The notes beneath the pieces are model-generated. The model saw only the letters and a list, made by a program, of their open reading frames with translations. It did no database searches and was not told the origin of the DNA. Made by a program: the position numbers and the translations under genes. From assembly GCA_963719805.1 (NCBI GenBank), contig CAVRDF010000008.1:434001-498000 (forward strand): 64,000 nt of DNA, given 5' to 3'. Source of the DNA: JAMXLO01 sp963719805 (GTDB lineage Bacteria > Pseudomonadota > Alphaproteobacteria > Acetobacterales > Acetobacteraceae). Positions 62,167 through 64,000 of the stretch are shown piece after piece (position 1 is the first letter of the stretch; each line of letters opens with the position of its first letter).

Positions 62167-62970
62167 ATGGTTACCGGGTATATGACCGAGCCGGCCGGTA
62201 TCGCGGCTGCATGCCAATGGTTCCTGGGCGTTCCGTTTACGCCACTGGAACTCGGCGAAGCAGCGGCATGCATTGCCGCGCGGCCTGAGGGCGCTGCGTT
62301 CGAATTCGTCACCACGCCGAATGCTCAGCACACCGTCAGCGCGGCGCGCGGCGATCAGCACTTCCTCACCGCACACAAAAAGGCGTGGCTGGTTCTGAAT
62401 GACAGCCGTATCCTGCGGCTCTTATCAAGACGGATGTTCGGTAGAGACTTGCCGACCGCGGCTGGCAGCGACCTAACGGTAGAGCTGTTCAGCAAGTACA
62501 TTATGCCGCATGACGCAATCACGATCATCGGCGGCACCGACGAAGTCGAAGACAGGCTGCGTTCGCAACGCGGGTTGCAAGAATTGGCGCGATACAATCC
62601 GCCCATGGGCTTCTACAAGGATCCGGCCGAGGTCGATCGCTGCGTCGAGTTCATACTGCAACATCCGGCTCGCTATGTGTTCCTCGCCGTCGGTGCCCCA
62701 CAGTCGGAAATGGTGGCGTGCCGCGTCATGGAACGAGGGGGCGCCACGGGCACGGCACTTTGCGTCGGCAGTTCGCTACTGTTTGTCACCGGCGTCGTCC
62801 AGCGCGCGCCGCTGTTCTTCAGGCGCCTGAATGCGGAATGGGCGTTCAGGCTGATGCAGAATCCACGCGGGCATGCGCGCCGCGTCTTTCTTGAATCATT
62901 GCCGGTACTATGGCTTGCGCTGAAGGCACTCTTGGGGCGCGTGCATGACCAGCACGTGCAAAGTGGATGA
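62167..62970 (+). CDS. WecG/TagA/CpsF-family glycosyltransferase
   Basis: A 267-residue enzyme of glycosyltransferase family GT26, which adds a sugar (often ManNAc-type) to a lipid-linked intermediate at the inner membrane. The family core is clear: 'ITIIGGTDEVEDRLRSQ', 'VFLAVGAPQSEMVACRVM' and 'CVGSSLLFVTGVVQRAP' followed by 'NAEWAFRLMQNPRGHARR'. The ATG at 62167 lies 4 bases past the Wzz-like stop; ATG 62182 is an alternative. The stop overlaps the next start (ATGA). Confidence 0.88.
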   Translation: MVTGYMTEPAGIAAACQWFLGVPFTPLELGEAAACIAARPEGAAFEFVTTPNAQHTVSAARGDQHFLTAHKKAWLVLNDSRILRLLSRRMFGRDLPTAAGSDLTVELFSKYIMPHDAITIIGGTDEVEDRLRSQRGLQELARYNPPMGFYKDPAEVDRCVEFILQHPARYVFLAVGAPQSEMVACRVMERGGATGTALCVGSSLLFVTGVVQRAPLFFRRLNAEWAFRLMQNPRGHARRVFLESLPVLWLALKALLGRVHDQHVQSG

Positions 62971-64000
62971 TCGCTGCTCCGTCCCATTTTCTCGTGCAGA
63001 AGAATTCTGGAAGCGCGCTATGGTGGCGCGTGCTCATCGCACTGTTCGCGCTGCCCATGTTTGCGCAGTGCTTCCAGTACATGGTGGATGTTCCACCCCT
63101 ATATCTCCTATCCAAAGCTTGGCCCATACTAACCCTTCCGCTGATGGTCTGGGCTCTCCTTAGGCTCGACATCCCCTACCGGATGCTCATCGTCGTCACA
63201 CTTTTCTGGATCATCGGCGTAACGCCGGTGATCGGGATTGTGCAACTCGGAAATGAAGCCGGCCCGGCGTTCCTCACCACAGTAAAGGTTTGGGCCTACA
63301 GCTTTGTCTTCTCTGCCGCCGGGCTGTTGGTGCTGCTGCGGCTGCCACCCCAGACATTGCGGCACATCATCCTGGGACTGGGCATTGGCACGTATGCAAT
63401 AATGGTGCTGCTGTGGTTCGTGGCGCCTGCCAGCGCCTATGGCGTTGGCGATGTCGCCACCAAGCTCTTCATGTATGATCCAGAGCGCGGGTATCACCTG
63501 TACATGCCGATGTTTTTCGGCATGTTGCTGATTTTCTACTTGAACCGGTCGTTCTGGGTGCGACCACGGGTATGGCCGGTTTTGGCCATCGTGGCCGCCT
63601 TTGCCCTGCAGTATCTGATCTACAAGGAGCGAGCCTCGATTGCAGGCGCTGCACTCGTCGTCGTAATCGCCAGCGCGTTGAGCGCCGGACGGTGGCGCAT
63701 TGCCGCACTGGCAGCACTCGGCATAGCGGCGGCAGTGGCCGTGCTCTTCCTGGTCGGACGGCTTGAGAATACCGCCCATATCCACTCGTCGCTTGGTGGA
63801 TCGCTCGCGGTACGAAAGGTGTCCGTCATCACGGCATGGAATTACCTGAGCCTTGATCCGGAACGATGGCTGCTGGGGGTCGGTGCGACAACGCGGCTCG
63901 GCAATATCACCCTTGCACAACTCTTCGACAACCGAATGTTCTTCCTCACGGACATTGGTTGGCTCGGCGTGATGTTTGAATATGGTTTCATCGGCGCCGT
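62967..64000 (+). CDS. O-antigen polymerase/ligase-like membrane protein (partial, runs off the window)
   Basis: An open frame from ATG 62967 to the window end, at least 344 residues with no stop. It is rich in membrane helices: 'WWRVLIALFALPMF', 'LTLPLMVWALLRL', 'AGLLVLLRLPP', 'PVLAIVAAFALQYLIY' and 'AALAALGIAAAVAVLFLVG'. A periplasmic loop follows with 'LGGSLAVRKVSVITAWNYL' and 'WLLGVGATTRLGN', the pattern of Wzy/WaaL-type O-antigen polymerases or ligases ('RxxxWxxAWxxxxxxPxxGxG'). The start overlaps the GT26 stop (ATGA), so it belongs to the EPS operon. The C-terminus lies outside the window. Confidence 0.8.
   Translation, partial: MIAAPSHFLVQKNSGSALWWRVLIALFALPMFAQCFQYMVDVPPLYLLSKAWPILTLPLMVWALLRLDIPYRMLIVVTLFWIIGVTPVIGIVQLGNEAGPAFLTTVKVWAYSFVFSAAGLLVLLRLPPQTLRHIILGLGIGTYAIMVLLWFVAPASAYGVGDVATKLFMYDPERGYHLYMPMFFGMLLIFYLNRSFWVRPRVWPVLAIVAAFALQYLIYKERASIAGAALVVVIASALSAGRWRIAALAALGIAAAVAVLFLVGRLENTAHIHSSLGGSLAVRKVSVITAWNYLSLDPERWLLGVGATTRLGNITLAQLFDNRMFFLTDIGWLGVMFEYGFIGA

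Noticed and set aside
1..64000. CRISPR arrays, rRNA or tRNA genes, insertion sequences, prophage
   Set aside because: No regularly spaced direct repeats, no conserved RNA gene sequences and no complete transposase or phage structural operon were seen; the tail-collar repeats belong to a PEP-CTERM protein.

Overview
The window is high-GC DNA from a free-living alphaproteobacterium. Acetobacteraceae/Rhodospirillales is my best inference, from the tal-ROK kinase-gnd-zwf-tkt operon, the GspA-like ATPase with a C-terminal 'RPGTIE' module, and the mix of CUT2 sugar importers, PEP-CTERM proteins and EPS genes. No rRNA, tRNA, CRISPR array, prophage or intact insertion sequence was seen. The assignment rests on gene content only.

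Layout. 0-9.3 kb: two small membrane proteins, a frameshifted MetE-like gene, an orphan peptide-type solute-binding protein, a CoA-transferase/GNAT fusion, a STAS protein, two lipoproteins and a small conserved protein. 9.8-14.3 kb: a glutathione S-transferase diverges from a large CHASE-PAS-GGDEF-EAL protein. 14.5-23.5 kb: a GH63-like glucosidase converges on a pentose-phosphate operon (tal, ROK glucokinase, gnd, zwf, tkt). 24.4-27.9 kb: an HtrA protease coupled to a large MscS channel. 28.3-37.7 kb: small exported proteins, a remnant-like type II secretion group (gspI, gspJ, frameshifted gspK), an unknown 527-residue secreted protein, a VOC protein, an FAD oxidoreductase and a GspA/ExeA-like ATPase operon. 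37.9-42.4 kb: a membrane cytochrome/[2Fe-2S]/nucleotide cyclase fusion, and two divergent PEP-CTERM genes separated by palindromic operators. 42.4-56.5 kb: an HpcH/HpaI aldolase, a multi-TM GAF sensor and three complete CUT2-type sugar ABC importers back to back. 56.5-64 kb: the start of an exopolysaccharide locus (GMC oxidoreductase, flippase, Wzz/GumC-like protein, WecG/TagA glycosyltransferase, O-antigen polymerase/ligase cut by the window end).

How it fits together. The centre is a carbohydrate economy: glucan or oligosaccharide hydrolysis, glucose phosphorylation and the oxidative and non-oxidative pentose phosphate pathway on the left, sugar import and aldol cleavage in the middle, and polysaccharide export on the right. 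Signalling proteins (c-di-GMP, cyclic nucleotide, STAS, GAF) are interspersed.

A striking property is five single-base frameshifts in otherwise well-conserved genes (MetE-like, GH63, gnd, gspK, flippase). Four are explained by one surplus G and one by a missing T in a T-run. This looks more like assembly indels than gene decay, and it affects how these genes should be read.
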